Made by a program: the position numbers and the translations under genes. From Alteromonas sp. IB21 (GTDB lineage Bacteria; Pseudomonadota; Gammaproteobacteria; Enterobacterales; Alteromonadaceae), in the NCBI RefSeq assembly GCF_016405965.1, contig NZ_JAEFCD010000009.1, positions 62,001 to 126,000 on the forward strand: a stretch of DNA of 64,000 bases, in the 5' to 3' direction. How positions within the stretch are numbered: position 1 is the first letter of the stretch; each line of letters opens with the position of its first letter. Of the stretch, positions 46,198 through 55,966 are shown one piece after another. The notes below the pieces were generated by a model. The model made no database searches, had not been told where the DNA came from, and worked only from the letters and a program-made list of their open reading frames with translations.

Positions 46198-47376
46198 TTA
46201 CCACTTAACTAATGGGTCAACATCGCTGTCGTAATCCACGTTTTCTAAATCAAAACCAAATAACTTCAAGAACTCATGGTGGTAGCCTTTATAGTCACTT
46301 AAGTCATGAAAGTTCTCTTGTGTTACTTGGTCCCATAGCGCTTTAATTTTTGCTTGGGTTGCGTCGTTAGTTTCTTTACCGTCCATACGGAAGCGATTCT
46401 TTTCATCTAACGTAGGCGTGCTGCCAAACAGGCATTGTGTGAACAATCCAAAAATCTGTTCAATGCAACCTTCGTGCGTCCCCTCTTCTTTCATCACCTT
46501 GTAAATCAGTGAAATATAGAGCGGCATGACAGGAATAGCTGAACTTGCTTGCGTTACCAGCGCTTTTAATGAACTCACATTTGCCTGGACAAACAGTTCG
46601 CTGTTTTTGCCAATGATGGCCGCGGCGGCGCGGTCTAGGTCTTCTTTCGCTTTTCCTATCGTCGCCTGACCATAGATAGGCCATGTCAACTCTTTACCGA
46701 TATAGGTATATGCGGTGGTTTTACAGCCTTCAGCGAGTACATCTGCGTCGCGTAAAAAGTCCATCCAACGTTCCCAGTCTTCGCCACCCATTACTTTGAT
46801 AGTATTTAGGATCTCGTCGTCATTCGCTGGCTCTAGCGACACATCGTGTACTTTATCTTTATCGGTATCGTAAGTTTTGGTGGTATATGCCTCTCCCACC
46901 GGCTTTAGGGTAGATTTGTAGGTGATACCTGTTTCTGGGTCGGTTCTGCGCGGGGAAGCAAGACTATAGATAACCAAGTCAACCTTGCCCATTTCACTTT
47001 TTATTTTTTCGATGGTTTCATTTTTAATCTCATCAGAAAACGCATCGCCATTGATGGTGTCAGCGAAAAGGCCTTTCGCTCGGGCTTTTTCGTGAAACGC
47101 TGCCGTGTTGTACCAACCCGCAGTGCCTGTTTTGCGCTCTGTTGGTTCTTTTTCGAAACACACACCCAGCGTTTTGGCACCATAGCCAAATGCAGAAGTA
47201 ATGCGCGATGCTAGACCGTAACCCGTAGAACTACCAATAACGAGTACATTTTTAGGGCCTTCGCCTAAGTCACCTTTTGATTCCACATAAGCAATTTGTT
47301 CTTCAACCGCTTTTGCACAGCCTACTGGATGCGCGTTTGTACAAATGAAGCCTCTCACTTTAGGCTTGATAACCAT
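46198..47376 (-). CDS. fabV: FabV-type enoyl-ACP (trans-2-enoyl-CoA) reductase
   Basis: NADH-dependent enoyl reductase of 392 aa for the last step of fatty-acid elongation, a short-chain-dehydrogenase relative larger than FabI. The N-terminus MVIKPKVRGFICTNAHPVGC is the FabV hallmark. The NADH loop is IGSSTGYGLASRI, and the catalytic Tyr/Lys lie in the Y-x8-K motif WPIYGQATIGKAKEDLD. LASPRRTDPETG and the C-terminal FGFDLENVDYDSDVDP are also typical. FabV enzymes are known to be insensitive to triclosan. It is a single gene with its own terminator. The 301-base gap upstream (47377-47677) holds its promoter and the FklB-gene hairpin. Confidence 0.96.
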   Translation of the reverse strand: MVIKPKVRGFICTNAHPVGCAKAVEEQIAYVESKGDLGEGPKNVLVIGSSTGYGLASRITSAFGYGAKTLGVCFEKEPTERKTGTAGWYNTAAFHEKARAKGLFADTINGDAFSDEIKNETIEKIKSEMGKVDLVIYSLASPRRTDPETGITYKSTLKPVGEAYTTKTYDTDKDKVHDVSLEPANDDEILNTIKVMGGEDWERWMDFLRDADVLAEGCKTTAYTYIGKELTWPIYGQATIGKAKEDLDRAAAAIIGKNSELFVQANVSSLKALVTQASSAIPVMPLYISLIYKVMKEEGTHEGCIEQIFGLFTQCLFGSTPTLDEKNRFRMDGKETNDATQAKIKALWDQVTQENFHDLSDYKGYHHEFLKLFGFDLENVDYDSDVDPLVKW

Positions 47377-47641
47377 AATAATTTTCCTTATTTGAGCGTG
47401 GGGCTATTGTAATGCCGAAGCCACTGATAACAACTCGGAGCAGATGAGACGCCAGCATATCGCATACATCTCGTCACACCAACAAAACTTGGTCACTACA
47501 CGCGTTCGGATCTAAAGATGTGTAATAGATAAAGGGACATTCAACAACGACAAGACGATAGTTAGTCAGCATAGAACTTACAAGTATTTATGGGAAAGTT
47601 AAGGAAAGGAATAGGGCAAGAAACGGAGAAAGCTGAGCTTT

Positions 47642-47667
47642 ACAGGAGTGCTGTTGAGCACTCCTGT
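47642..47667. terminator. Perfect 11-bp hairpin after the FklB-type gene
   Basis: ACAGGAGTGCT / AGCACTCCTGT with a GTTG loop, ten bases past the stop codon of the minus-strand PPIase gene. The sequence after it on that strand is AAAGCTCAGCTTT, so a poly-U tail is missing and termination may need help. Confidence 0.55.
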
Positions 47668-47677
47668 AGTGGTGTTT

Positions 47678-48298
47678 TTAACCTAGAACATCGAGTAGTT
47701 CTACATCAAATACCAATGTGCTGTATGGGCCAATAGCTGCGCCAGCGCCTTGTTCACCGTATGCTAGGTCGTGTGGTACATATAAACGATACTTAGCACC
47801 TGCTTTCATAAGTTGGAGGGCTTCGGTCCAACCTTTAATCACACCACCAACAGGGAATTCAGCTGGCTGACCGCGCTCGTAAGAGCTATCAAATGTTGTA
47901 CCGTCAATAAGTGTACCGTGATAGTGAACACGAACAGTACTAGATGCATTTGGTGTTTCACCGTCACCTTCTGTAATTACTTCGTATTGAAGTCCAGACT
48001 CAGTTACCGTTACTTCGTCACGCTTCGCGTTTTCTTCAAGGTATTTTGTGCCTTCTTCAATAACTGCTTTGCTCGCTTCTTCTTTAGCCGCTTGCATACG
48101 CTTATGAATTTCGCCAAACGCATCACGTAGCGTATCGTTGTCAACTTGAGGGGCCTGACCCGCAAAAGCGTCTTTTAGGCCAGCAACAACCGCATCGATC
48201 GCTAAACCGTCAAAAGGGTTTGATTGCAATTGTTGACCCATTTGAAAACCAATGCCGTAACTTGCTTGGGTTTCTACTGTATTGAATGTATCAGTCAC
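47678..48298 (-). CDS. fklB: FKBP-type peptidyl-prolyl isomerase, FklB-like
   Basis: Prolyl isomerase of 206 aa, the same length as E. coli FklB. I place the start at GTG 48298 (TDTFNTVETQASYGIGFQMG) because CAGGAG lies five bases upstream. An ATG at 48334 adds 12 hydrophobic residues outside the family. The N-terminal half is the helical dimerisation domain (QASYGIGFQMGQQL, GLKDAFAG, KYLEENAKRDEV). The C-terminal FKBP domain has VRVHYHGTLIDGTTFDSSY, FPVGGVIKGWTEAL and LAYGEQGAGAAIGPYSTLVF. There is no signal peptide, so it is cytoplasmic. Confidence 0.93.
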   Translation of the reverse strand: MTDTFNTVETQASYGIGFQMGQQLQSNPFDGLAIDAVVAGLKDAFAGQAPQVDNDTLRDAFGEIHKRMQAAKEEASKAVIEEGTKYLEENAKRDEVTVTESGLQYEVITEGDGETPNASSTVRVHYHGTLIDGTTFDSSYERGQPAEFPVGGVIKGWTEALQLMKAGAKYRLYVPHDLAYGEQGAGAAIGPYSTLVFDVELLDVLG

Positions 48299-48530
48299 AA
48301 GAACTCCTGAAATTAAATTACAAATGCAGTACAAATTTCAAACAAACCGCATAATGCGAAAATGTTTCTGCATTTTCCGACGCAAGAGTGTATCACACCA
48401 TAAAATATCTTGCTTTGAGCAATGTTAATTAGGGTGCAAAAGTATCAAAATGTTGTAAATTATAACCGAAAGTGGTTAGACAAGTCGCAAAGGACACAGT
48501 ATGGTTAGCCCATATATTTAGGAGGATAGC

Positions 48531-51152
48531 ATGCAAACACACTACGATGCTGAACTGAAAGATACCGTTCGATACCTAGGAAAAACCTTAGGTGAAACAA
48601 TCAAAAATCAATTGGGTCAAGAGTGGCTAGACCGCATTGAAAAGATTCGTAAAGGCGGCCGAGCCTCTTATCAGGGAGACGCTGCATGCAGTGAAGAACT
48701 GAAAGAAACTTTCAAAACAATGTCTGACAGCGATTTGTTGACTGTTGGCCGTGCCTTCGCACAATTCTTGAATTTGGGTAATATTGCCGAGCAAGAGTAC
48801 AACGCGGCAATGAATGTCGATGCATCAATTGATGCTCTGTTCAAACACCTAGATAAAGCAGAACTTACCGCCGATAAAGTACAAGATGCGGTAGCAAAGC
48901 TAAACATTGACCTTGTACTGACAGCGCACCCAACTGAGGTAACGCGCAGAACACTTATTCACAAGCACAAAGAACTCGCCGACTGTCTTCAAGCAGTGCA
49001 TCAGGCGTCGCTTAATGATGTAGAGCGTAAGAAAATTGAAACGCGCATCGCCGATTTGATTGCACAGGCTTGGCACACAGAAGAAATTCGTTCGGTGCGC
49101 CCTACGCCCGTTGATGAGGCACGCTGGGGTTTTTCTGTTATTGAAAACTCGCTATGGGAAGCCGTACCTGACTTTATGCGCGAGCTTGACGATCGCTTGA
49201 ATGAAGATTACGACGTATCGCTGCCACTTGATGCGTCCCCTGTTCAGTTTAGCTCGTGGATGGGTGGAGATAGAGACGGTAACCCGTTTGTTACTTCAAA
49301 AGTCACCGAGCAAGTATTGCTGCTTGCGAGAAAACGCGCAGCTAAACTTTTCGCGTTAGATCTCGATCGTTTGCAAGTTGAACTATCAATGTACGACTGT
49401 AACGATGAGCTACGCGCCAAAGTAGGCGATGCAAACGAACCTTACCGCGCCCTACTTCGCCCGTTGGTAGATAAGTTCATTGCTACCCGCGACGGCATTG
49501 CCGACTATTTAGCCGGCAAGAATCCAGACACGTCTAACTGGATTGAAAGCGACGACGAGCTTATCGAGCCGCTAATGCTTTGCTACCAGTCGCTATTAGA
49601 ATGCGGTATGCAGGTTGTAGCAAACGGCCTTCTACTGGATACTATCCGTCGTGCACGCGTATTCGGTATTCACCTTCTGCGTCTTGACGTACGTCAGGAC
49701 TCTGAGCGTCACGCCGACGTATTCAGTGAACTTACTCGTTATCTTGGCCTTGGCGACTACGCACAGTGGAGCGAGGCTGACAAGCAAGCTTTCTTATTGC
49801 GAGAACTTGGCTCTAAACGCCCACTATTCCCTGCCCAATGGGACGCGTCTGATGACGTAAAAGAAGTGCTAGATACCTGTAAAGTGATTGCCAAACACAG
49901 CAAGCACGGTTTCGGTATTTATATTATCTCCATGGCCAGTGAGCCATCAGATGTATTGGCCGTTCAGTTACTACTTCAGGAAAGCGGTGTAGATTGGCCA
50001 ATGCCAGTCGCGCCATTGTTTGAGACGTTAGACGACTTAAACAACTCACCTGATGTCATGCGCAAACTTCTATCAATCGACTGGTATCGCGGTTACGTGA
50101 AAGGTCGTCAGTTTGTGATGATTGGTTATTCTGATTCAGCAAAAGACGCTGGTGCACTAGCAGCAGGCTGGGCACAGTACCAGTCACAAGAAGCGCTTGT
50201 AGCCATTGCTGATGAATTTGACGTAAGCCTGACCCTATTCCACGGTCGTGGTGGTACGATTGGTCGTGGTGGTTTGCCTGCACATGCAGCTATCTACTCT
50301 CAGCCTCCTGGCTCACTAGATGGTGGCTTCCGTGTAACAGAGCAAGGGGAAACCATTCGCTACAAGTTCGGCATGCCGAAACTTGCTAAGCGCAGCTTGG
50401 GCATCTACGCCAGTGCCATTATTGAAGCCATGCTGTTCCCGCCCCCGGCACCTAAAGAAGAATGGCGAGAGCTTATTACCGCAATGGCAGCGCAAGGTCG
50501 TGATAACTACCGTGCAACTGTACGACACGATGAAGAATTCGTACCTTACTTCCGCGTGGCAACACCTGAGCAAGAGTTAGGTAAACTACCACTAGGTAGT
50601 CGCCCTGCGAAGCGTAAGCCACAAGGCGGCATTGAAAGCCTACGTGCTATCCCGTGGATTTTTGCTTGGGCACAGACTCGTTTGGTACTTCCAAGCTGGT
50701 TAGGCGTTATGCGCGCTATTGATAGCGTGAAAACGCCTGAAAACGAAAAAGTCGTTAACGAGATGTTCAGCGAATGGCCGTTCTATCGTTCACGTCTTTC
50801 AATGCTGGACATGGTATTCCACAAAGCCGACCCTCGTATTAGTGAAGCTTACGACGACCGCCTTGTACCTAAAGAGCTTAAACACTTTGGTGAAGCCCTG
50901 CGCACGGAACTTAAAGATAGCATTTCATCGTTACTGGCCATTACTGGCGAAAAAGACATTATGGCTAACGACCCGCAGGGTAAAGAGTCGATGGAAATCC
51001 GCGCTGCGTATTTACAACCTCTACATTACCTGCAAATTGAGCTTCTTGACCGTATCCGTAAGGCCGGAGATGAGTCGCAAAATACCAGCTTAGAGCGAGC
51101 AATGATGGTTACCATTGCGGGTATTGCCATCGGTATGCGTAATACAGGTTAA
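48531..51152 (+). CDS. ppc: Phosphoenolpyruvate carboxylase
   Basis: Enzyme of 873 aa that fixes bicarbonate onto PEP to give oxaloacetate, refilling the citric-acid cycle. The active-site His lies in VLTAHPTEVTRRT, with SSWMGGDRDGNPFVT, the PEP-binding GYSDSAKDAG and the glycine loop LFHGRGGTIGRGGLP. The C-terminus MVTIAGIAIGMRNTG is the conserved allosteric end. A very strong ribosome site (AGGAGGA) precedes the ATG. It is a single gene with its own terminator. Confidence 0.97.
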   Translation: MQTHYDAELKDTVRYLGKTLGETIKNQLGQEWLDRIEKIRKGGRASYQGDAACSEELKETFKTMSDSDLLTVGRAFAQFLNLGNIAEQEYNAAMNVDASIDALFKHLDKAELTADKVQDAVAKLNIDLVLTAHPTEVTRRTLIHKHKELADCLQAVHQASLNDVERKKIETRIADLIAQAWHTEEIRSVRPTPVDEARWGFSVIENSLWEAVPDFMRELDDRLNEDYDVSLPLDASPVQFSSWMGGDRDGNPFVTSKVTEQVLLLARKRAAKLFALDLDRLQVELSMYDCNDELRAKVGDANEPYRALLRPLVDKFIATRDGIADYLAGKNPDTSNWIESDDELIEPLMLCYQSLLECGMQVVANGLLLDTIRRARVFGIHLLRLDVRQDSERHADVFSELTRYLGLGDYAQWSEADKQAFLLRELGSKRPLFPAQWDASDDVKEVLDTCKVIAKHSKHGFGIYIISMASEPSDVLAVQLLLQESGVDWPMPVAPLFETLDDLNNSPDVMRKLLSIDWYRGYVKGRQFVMIGYSDSAKDAGALAAGWAQYQSQEALVAIADEFDVSLTLFHGRGGTIGRGGLPAHAAIYSQPPGSLDGGFRVTEQGETIRYKFGMPKLAKRSLGIYASAIIEAMLFPPPAPKEEWRELITAMAAQGRDNYRATVRHDEEFVPYFRVATPEQELGKLPLGSRPAKRKPQGGIESLRAIPWIFAWAQTRLVLPSWLGVMRAIDSVKTPENEKVVNEMFSEWPFYRSRLSMLDMVFHKADPRISEAYDDRLVPKELKHFGEALRTELKDSISSLLAITGEKDIMANDPQGKESMEIRAAYLQPLHYLQIELLDRIRKAGDESQNTSLERAMMVTIAGIAIGMRNTG

Positions 51153-51176
51153 ATACGCTTATTCAGTAAACCATAG

Positions 51177-51210
51177 AAGCCCGCTTAGTTTAACGTAGCG
51201 GGCTTTTTTA
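51177..51210 (+). terminator. Rho-independent terminator of ppc
   Basis: AAGCCCGCT / AGCGGGCTT with an 11-base loop, followed by TTTTT. Placed 25 bases after the ppc stop codon. Confidence 0.88.
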
Positions 51211-51215
51211 TTGCG

Positions 51216-52259
51216 CTACTGAAAATGTACTGCTAACCATTTGTTGATTTCCCGTTCCACCTCATCGCGATAGAAAGTTAAGCTGTGATCGCCGTTGTCG
51301 TAAACTACAAGCTTATGCGAGTGATTATTATCTTTTAGCTGCTGTGCCGCCTTAAGTGAATGTGAAATATCGACGCGCACATCAGCACTTCCGTGCACTA
51401 ACAAAATAGGCACATTCGGATTTAGCTCATTAATCCATTTTACTGCAGAGCGCTCATCGAGGGCTTTCGTTTGATTCTGCTCCATATTTGGAACAAGTTC
51501 ATTAAGCAGCGCCCGCATATCTGGGCGACGTGCCACAGTGGTATGTAAATCAGAGGGGCCTGCTACAATAACCGCGCTAACAATGTCGCTTGTGTTCTTG
51601 CGAAGCGCCTGCCATGTCATCATGCCGCCACGACTAACGCCATATAGGGCTATCTTATTGGGGTCGGCATTAGGTAGCTGTTTGGCTATTTCAATCAGTC
51701 GCAAAACGTCGTTAACATCTGCGCCGCCAAACTCATCTTTCCCTTGGCTAAATTTAGCGCCGCGATAGTTACTGGCCAAGACAATATAACCCTGTTCGGC
51801 GAGCGGCATTAAACGCTCAACAACGGCTATGCGCGTTACATTATGCTTATGGTTACCACCGCGATTATAGATGATCACTGGTAACTTTTTGTCGCCAGCA
51901 TGCTTTGGTAACACCATAACACCTGAAATCTTCAAACCATCCGATTCATACTCAATCCATTGCGCACTTGTTGTCTTTATAAGCGCATTGAATTTTTTAG
52001 GATTTACCGCTTTTTGCCATCTATCCACATACGCTACGTTTTGATTATTGCTTTGTGCTTGCGCAAGCCACGCCTCATAATTTTCGAAGGGCAATGCATT
52101 GCCTTTTAACGTAAGTGTTTTAGGTAATTGAGTAAAAATTTGGCCTGCTAATTGCGCTTCATCATTGGCTTTGTTAAAAGCCTCATCCGTCGCGTTGGCA
52201 TTAAAACAAAATGCAAAATACATAATGTGAAGCAAAACGTTACGCATCATAGACGTCAT
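51216..52259 (-). CDS. Exported alpha/beta hydrolase (S9 prolyl-oligopeptidase-like)
   Basis: Hydrolase of 347 aa from the start at 52259 (MTSMMRNVLLHIMYFAFCFN), which has AAGGA upstream and opens with a signal peptide; the frame runs on to 52508 but that part overlaps the divergent gene. The nucleophile Ser is in IALYGVSRGGMMTW, the oxyanion region in PVIIYNRGGNHKHN, Asp in ILLVHGSADVRVD and His in DNGDHSLTF, so the triad is complete. No beta-propeller precedes it, hence esterase or dipeptidyl-peptidase-like with unknown substrate. It is divergent from a periplasmic duplicated-domain protein. Confidence 0.85.
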   Translation of the reverse strand: MTSMMRNVLLHIMYFAFCFNANATDEAFNKANDEAQLAGQIFTQLPKTLTLKGNALPFENYEAWLAQAQSNNQNVAYVDRWQKAVNPKKFNALIKTTSAQWIEYESDGLKISGVMVLPKHAGDKKLPVIIYNRGGNHKHNVTRIAVVERLMPLAEQGYIVLASNYRGAKFSQGKDEFGGADVNDVLRLIEIAKQLPNADPNKIALYGVSRGGMMTWQALRKNTSDIVSAVIVAGPSDLHTTVARRPDMRALLNELVPNMEQNQTKALDERSAVKWINELNPNVPILLVHGSADVRVDISHSLKAAQQLKDNNHSHKLVVYDNGDHSLTFYRDEVEREINKWLAVHFQ

Positions 52260-52389
52260 AATACATCCTTGTTTAATTCGAATAGAACCGTTGAGAGTGA
52301 CTAGTAAATAATGAAATACTTTGCGACTCAACAGAATATGAATATGATTAGTAACAAAGTTTGTCACCCTATGCATTAATGGACTAAAT

Positions 52390-53196
52390 ATGCGCACACC
52401 TCTCTTGATACTCTTCATCACTCTGCTTTCACTCAGTGGCCGCTGTTTTCCCAGTAATATGGAGTTACCTTTCGGTCTGTGGGAAGGCATTAGTGAAGAT
52501 GAACTCACATTCCGATTACTTCAAATAAATGAAAGTGGCGAACACAGCTTTTTTGAAATAGCCATTCCAGGTGGCTTAAAAAGAGTGCGTCGCACGCCAT
52601 TCAACAATGAAGACATTGCTTGTATAGAAAACAGGTGCACTATAAAAACTATTATTGAAGGCGATGTGACGCGCACGATTACGGTGTCTCCCTATTTAGA
52701 TAGGGGCTTGAAGGCACTTGAGTCGAGTTTCAAAGGTGAAGAGAGTTACACATCTCACACGTATCACCTGGTAAAACAAGACGCAGAATCTACGCCTCGA
52801 AAATTCCTCGAAAAACGTGGGAAGCTAATTGTTGATGCAGAGCAAAATACAACTGAACACCCTTTTGGCACTTGGATTGGTGTTATGCAGTATTTGGACA
52901 AGCCTGAATTAGCATTACTGCAGCTAAATGAAAGTGAGCAAGGTTCATTACGGGTTTATAGAAAGGGCAACAAAACCTTCAATGAAGTGCAATCAAGCTT
53001 TTCTGCTAGCGATATGAGCATTGATGGCAAAGTGATTGAAATTGAAGCGTCACACACAACTTTTGCATCAAACATCATCCTGTTTGTGCAAACAGACAAC
53101 ATGATTTCTGGCTACACCTACGCAATTCATAAGGGCTATCCAGCAGCCATGGGCGCAATAAAGCTGTACCGCATAGAGCCAGCCAAAGCACACTAA
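52390..53196 (+). CDS. Secreted protein with an internal domain duplication, function unknown
   Basis: Protein of 268 aa that I do not recognise. A signal peptide is clear (TPLLILFITLLSLSG, then RCFPSN). The mature chain has two similar halves: LPFGLWEGI...FRLLQINESG at residues 26-50 and HPFGTWIGV...LALLQLNESE at 157-182, offset by about 131 residues. Each is followed by beta-rich sequence, so it probably folds as two beta domains of one family. Two cysteines (ACIENRC) in the first half could form a disulfide. It is divergent from the exported alpha/beta hydrolase; a shared role is possible but unproven. Confidence 0.72.
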   Translation: MRTPLLILFITLLSLSGRCFPSNMELPFGLWEGISEDELTFRLLQINESGEHSFFEIAIPGGLKRVRRTPFNNEDIACIENRCTIKTIIEGDVTRTITVSPYLDRGLKALESSFKGEESYTSHTYHLVKQDAESTPRKFLEKRGKLIVDAEQNTTEHPFGTWIGVMQYLDKPELALLQLNESEQGSLRVYRKGNKTFNEVQSSFSASDMSIDGKVIEIEASHTTFASNIILFVQTDNMISGYTYAIHKGYPAAMGAIKLYRIEPAKAH

Positions 53197-53390
53197 TTTT
53201 CTTAGGTGGTAAACTAATGAATAGCTGCTATGTGATGCTTTCAACAAGCACCGCTTTACGTAGCTCTCCTGTTCTGAATGTGCAGTGGCAAAGTCTATAA
53301 ACACGCCACAAAAAAAAGCTGGATAGGTAAGGTCGTAACAGACTTACTTTTCCCCAATTAATGAGTTTGTCAAAGGTTGTTGGGTGACGT

Positions 53391-53500
53391 ATTGAGTTGG
53401 GGGAAGTTTGATAAGTAGGCTCTCCACCGCAGGGATGCGGTGGCGAAGCCTACATGGACGTATTCACGGCGGGTCTGCGTTCAAAGTTCCGCCAATGATG
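53391..53500. repeat. Structured intergenic element downstream of mdh
   Basis: The gap 53197-53508 contains nested stems. TAGGCT (53416-53421) pairs with AGCCTA (53447-53452); inside, CCACCGC (53424-53430) pairs with GCGGTGG (53437-53443) around AGGGAT. After it comes TACATGGACGTATTCACGGC, then GGCGGGTCTGCG and a TTCCGCC that can pair back. A further CTTCCCCCAA-type tract lies upstream. This form, a palindrome followed by a GGACGTATTCACGGCG-like block, resembles dispersed intergenic repeats of marine gammaproteobacteria as I remember them; family membership is unproven. Confidence 0.5.
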
Positions 53501-53508
53501 TTATCCGA

Positions 53509-54447
53509 TTAGCCGTTTACAAAATCAACGCCTAGCTTGATGTCGCCACGTAGGCCTTCAAGCATGTCGTTTTTCGCTTTTTCTTCAAATGCGCTTAGCT
53601 CGCCGTATGGCAAGATTTCTTCAACACCGTTTGCACCTAGGCGAACTGGGTGTGCGAAGAATGCTGCGTCGTCGCTGTCGTCAGTTTGTACGTAAGTGTA
53701 CTCAACTACGTTTTCACCTTGCATTGCTGCAACTAGAGATAAACAGAAACGTGCTGCTGCTTGACCCATAGATAGGGTTGCAGAGCCGCCGCCAGCTTTA
53801 GCTTCAACAACTTCAGTACCCGCGTTTTGGATACGAGTAGTTAGGCTAGACACTTCTTCGTCAGTAAACTCAACGCCTTCAACTTGTGAAAGTAGAGGAA
53901 GGATAGTTGTACCAGAGTGACCACCGATTACCGGTACGTGCACTGAAGATACGTCTACACCTTTAAGTTCAGCAACAAAGGTTTCAGCGCGGATAACGTC
54001 AAGCGTAGTTACACCGAAAAGCTTGTTCTTGTCGTAAACGCCTTTTGCTTTTAGCGTTTCAGCTGCAATCGCAACAGTAGTGTTAACTGGGTTAGTGATG
54101 ATACCAACACACGCGTTCGGGCAGTTATCAGCTACACCTTCAATTAGGTTTTTAACAATGCCGGCGTTGATGTTGAACAGATCAGAACGATCCATACCTG
54201 GCTTACGAGGCATACCTGCTGGAATAAGAACAACGTCTGCTCCAGTAAGTGCACCAGCAAGGTCATCTTTACCGTGACCGGTTACTTTTACCGCAGTGGG
54301 GATGTGGCTCAAGTCAACAGCAACACCAGGAACAACTGGCGCAACGTCGTAAAGCGCTAAATCTGAACCTGCTGGCAATTGTGTTTTCAACAACAAAGAC
54401 AGCGCCTGACCAATACCGCCGGCAGCACCTAACACGGCTACTTTCAT
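53509..54447 (-). CDS. mdh: Malate dehydrogenase
   Basis: NAD-dependent dehydrogenase of 312 aa that interconverts malate and oxaloacetate in the citric-acid cycle. The nucleotide loop is [15 protein letters not shown], the substrate arginines lie in [16 protein letters not shown], and the catalytic His is in [15 protein letters not shown]. Length and sequence are close to E. coli Mdh. It is divergent from argR; the 237-base gap has an ArgR-box candidate. A structured element lies beyond its stop codon. Confidence 0.97.
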   Translation of the reverse strand: MKVAVLGAAGGIGQALSLLLKTQLPAGSDLALYDVAPVVPGVAVDLSHIPTAVKVTGHGKDDLAGALTGADVVLIPAGMPRKPGMDRSDLFNINAGIVKNLIEGVADNCPNACVGIITNPVNTTVAIAAETLKAKGVYDKNKLFGVTTLDVIRAETFVAELKGVDVSSVHVPVIGGHSGTTILPLLSQVEGVEFTDEEVSSLTTRIQNAGTEVVEAKAGGGSATLSMGQAAARFCLSLVAAMQGENVVEYTYVQTDDSDDAAFFAHPVRLGANGVEEILPYGELSAFEEKAKNDMLEGLRGDIKLGVDFVNG

Positions 54448-54579
54448 ACCATTTCTCCTATGGGATTACTTCACGTATTTAAACGGAACGTCACACTAAT
54501 GCAACGCGGGGGAAAACTCAATCACCGGATCGTCTTATTAACGTTATTTATGGCGATTTTTATTCGATATTCATTATCA

Positions 54580-54593
54580 TGAATGATTATGCA
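54580..54593. promoter_or_regulatory. Candidate ARG box upstream of argR
   Basis: TGAATGATTATGCA fits TGAAT-N4-ATTCA in all but one of the ten half-site positions (ATGCA for ATTCA); the central GATT departs at its G from the AT-only spacer. It lies 92 bases before the argR start codon in the mdh/argR gap, consistent with self-control by ArgR. No second box with the usual 3-base spacing was clear. Confidence 0.45.
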
Positions 54594-54684
54594 AAGAAAT
54601 TGCGCAAAGTCCACCTGTACGGCACAATATACGCATACTAAATATAATTCCTAACGATAACCCTCAGAAAAGAAAAGAGCGCTA

Positions 54685-55149
54685 ATGGCAAACGCAAAAC
54701 AAGAGCAACTCATCAAAGCTTTTAAAGAGATTCTCAAAGCGGAAAGTTACGGTTCGCAAGGCGAAATTGTAGATGCTTTGAAGTCACAAAGCTTTGACAA
54801 TATCAGCCAGTCAAAAATTTCAAGAATGTTGAGCAAATTTGGTGCGGTAAGAACGCGTAATGCCCGCGGTGACATGGTTTATTGTCTTCCCCCTGAGTTG
54901 GGTATGCCAACGGCTAAAAGTCCGTTAAAACAGCTTGTACTAGACATTGTGCATAACAATGTAATGGTGATTATCAGAACGAGTCCAGGTGCTGCACAGC
55001 TAATCGCGCGCTTACTAGATTCTCTTAGCAAAAAAGACGGTGTATTGGGCACCATTGCCGGCGACGATACAATATTTATTGCCCCTGCCGATGTAGCTGA
55101 AATAGAAGAGTTAAGACAGCGGGTTGAAGACCTGTTTGAAAATGTCTAA
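54685..55149 (+). CDS. argR: Arginine repressor
   Basis: Hexameric arginine-dependent repressor of 154 aa. The N-terminal winged helix (residues 1-70: [39 protein letters not shown]) binds ARG boxes. The C-terminal domain ([20 protein letters not shown], then [18 protein letters not shown]) holds the Asp residues that bind arginine and form the hexamer (GDDT). Its place opposite mdh is common in gammaproteobacteria. Confidence 0.96.
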   Translation: MANAKQEQLIKAFKEILKAESYGSQGEIVDALKSQSFDNISQSKISRMLSKFGAVRTRNARGDMVYCLPPELGMPTAKSPLKQLVLDIVHNNVMVIIRTSPGAAQLIARLLDSLSKKDGVLGTIAGDDTIFIAPADVAEIEELRQRVEDLFENV

Positions 55150-55235
55150 TTAGGCTGCTTTTGCTTATTAATGCGCCGCAAAGCTATATAAACTGAAAGC
55201 TTTTCGAACGAAATCTTTACGTCACTAGACAAAGA

Positions 55236-55256
55236 AACCGCATATAAAATGCGGTT
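55236..55256 (-). terminator. Hairpin between argR and the DJ-1/PfpI gene
   Basis: AACCGCAT / ATGCGGTT with a 5-base loop; on the minus strand TTCTTTG follows, a moderate U tract. Probably the end of the minus-strand gene at 55283. Confidence 0.5.
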
Positions 55257-55282
55257 CCTCAATTTTAGGGTTTGAGTACGTA

Positions 55283-55966
55283 TTAAGACAGAAGCTTAAT
55301 GAGCGCGTCTGCTGCTGGGCGTGACGATGGCGGATTTTGACCGGTAACCAACAGCCCATCTGTACAAACCTTCACAGCGAAATCATCTGCACTTTCATAA
55401 TTGCCGCCTTTTTTCACTAACTCATCTTCGACAAGATAAGGCACTACATCAGTGAGTTCCATCGCGGCTTCTTCGCTATTTGAAAAACCGGTTACGGCTT
55501 TGCCGTCTACTAAATACTTGCCATCAGGGGTTTTTACATCCTTCAGCACGATTGGAGCGTGACAAACCGCTCCGACTGGCTTATTAGCGGCAATAGTCTC
55601 TTCAATCAATTTGATAGAGTGCGCATTATCTGAGAGGTCCCACAATGGTCCATGACCGCCAGGATAAAATACCGCGTCGAATTCTTCAGCACGAACATCT
55701 TCAAGTGGAATAGTTGACGCTATTGCACTACGTGCTAATTCATCTTTCGTGTATCGAATTGCATCATCTGTCATGGCATCGTCAGATAGACTGTTAGGGT
55801 CAATCGGAACCTGCCCTCCCATCGGCGAGGCCAATGTAATTGTGTAACCTTGGTCTTTAAATGCGTAATAAGGTGCGGCGAACTCCTCTAGCCACATACC
55901 TGTTTTCTCACCCGTGTCGCCCATAATTTCGTGAGACGTCATTACCATTAACATACGTTTTGACAT
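55283..55966 (-). CDS. DJ-1/PfpI type 1 glutamine-amidotransferase-like protein
   Basis: Protein of 227 aa of the DJ-1/PfpI superfamily. The nucleophile elbow is GAVCHAPIVL with Cys135 and His136, and a conserved Glu lies near WLEEFAAPYYAF. The sequence YPGGHGPLWDLSDN is typical of Hsp31-like members, which act as chaperones, glyoxalase III-type enzymes or deglycases; the precise reaction is disputed for the family. There is no signal peptide. It is a single gene with AAGG-type ribosome site (GGAGGGC) close to the ATG. Confidence 0.87.
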   Translation of the reverse strand: MSKRMLMVMTSHEIMGDTGEKTGMWLEEFAAPYYAFKDQGYTITLASPMGGQVPIDPNSLSDDAMTDDAIRYTKDELARSAIASTIPLEDVRAEEFDAVFYPGGHGPLWDLSDNAHSIKLIEETIAANKPVGAVCHAPIVLKDVKTPDGKYLVDGKAVTGFSNSEEAAMELTDVVPYLVEDELVKKGGNYESADDFAVKVCTDGLLVTGQNPPSSRPAADALIKLLS

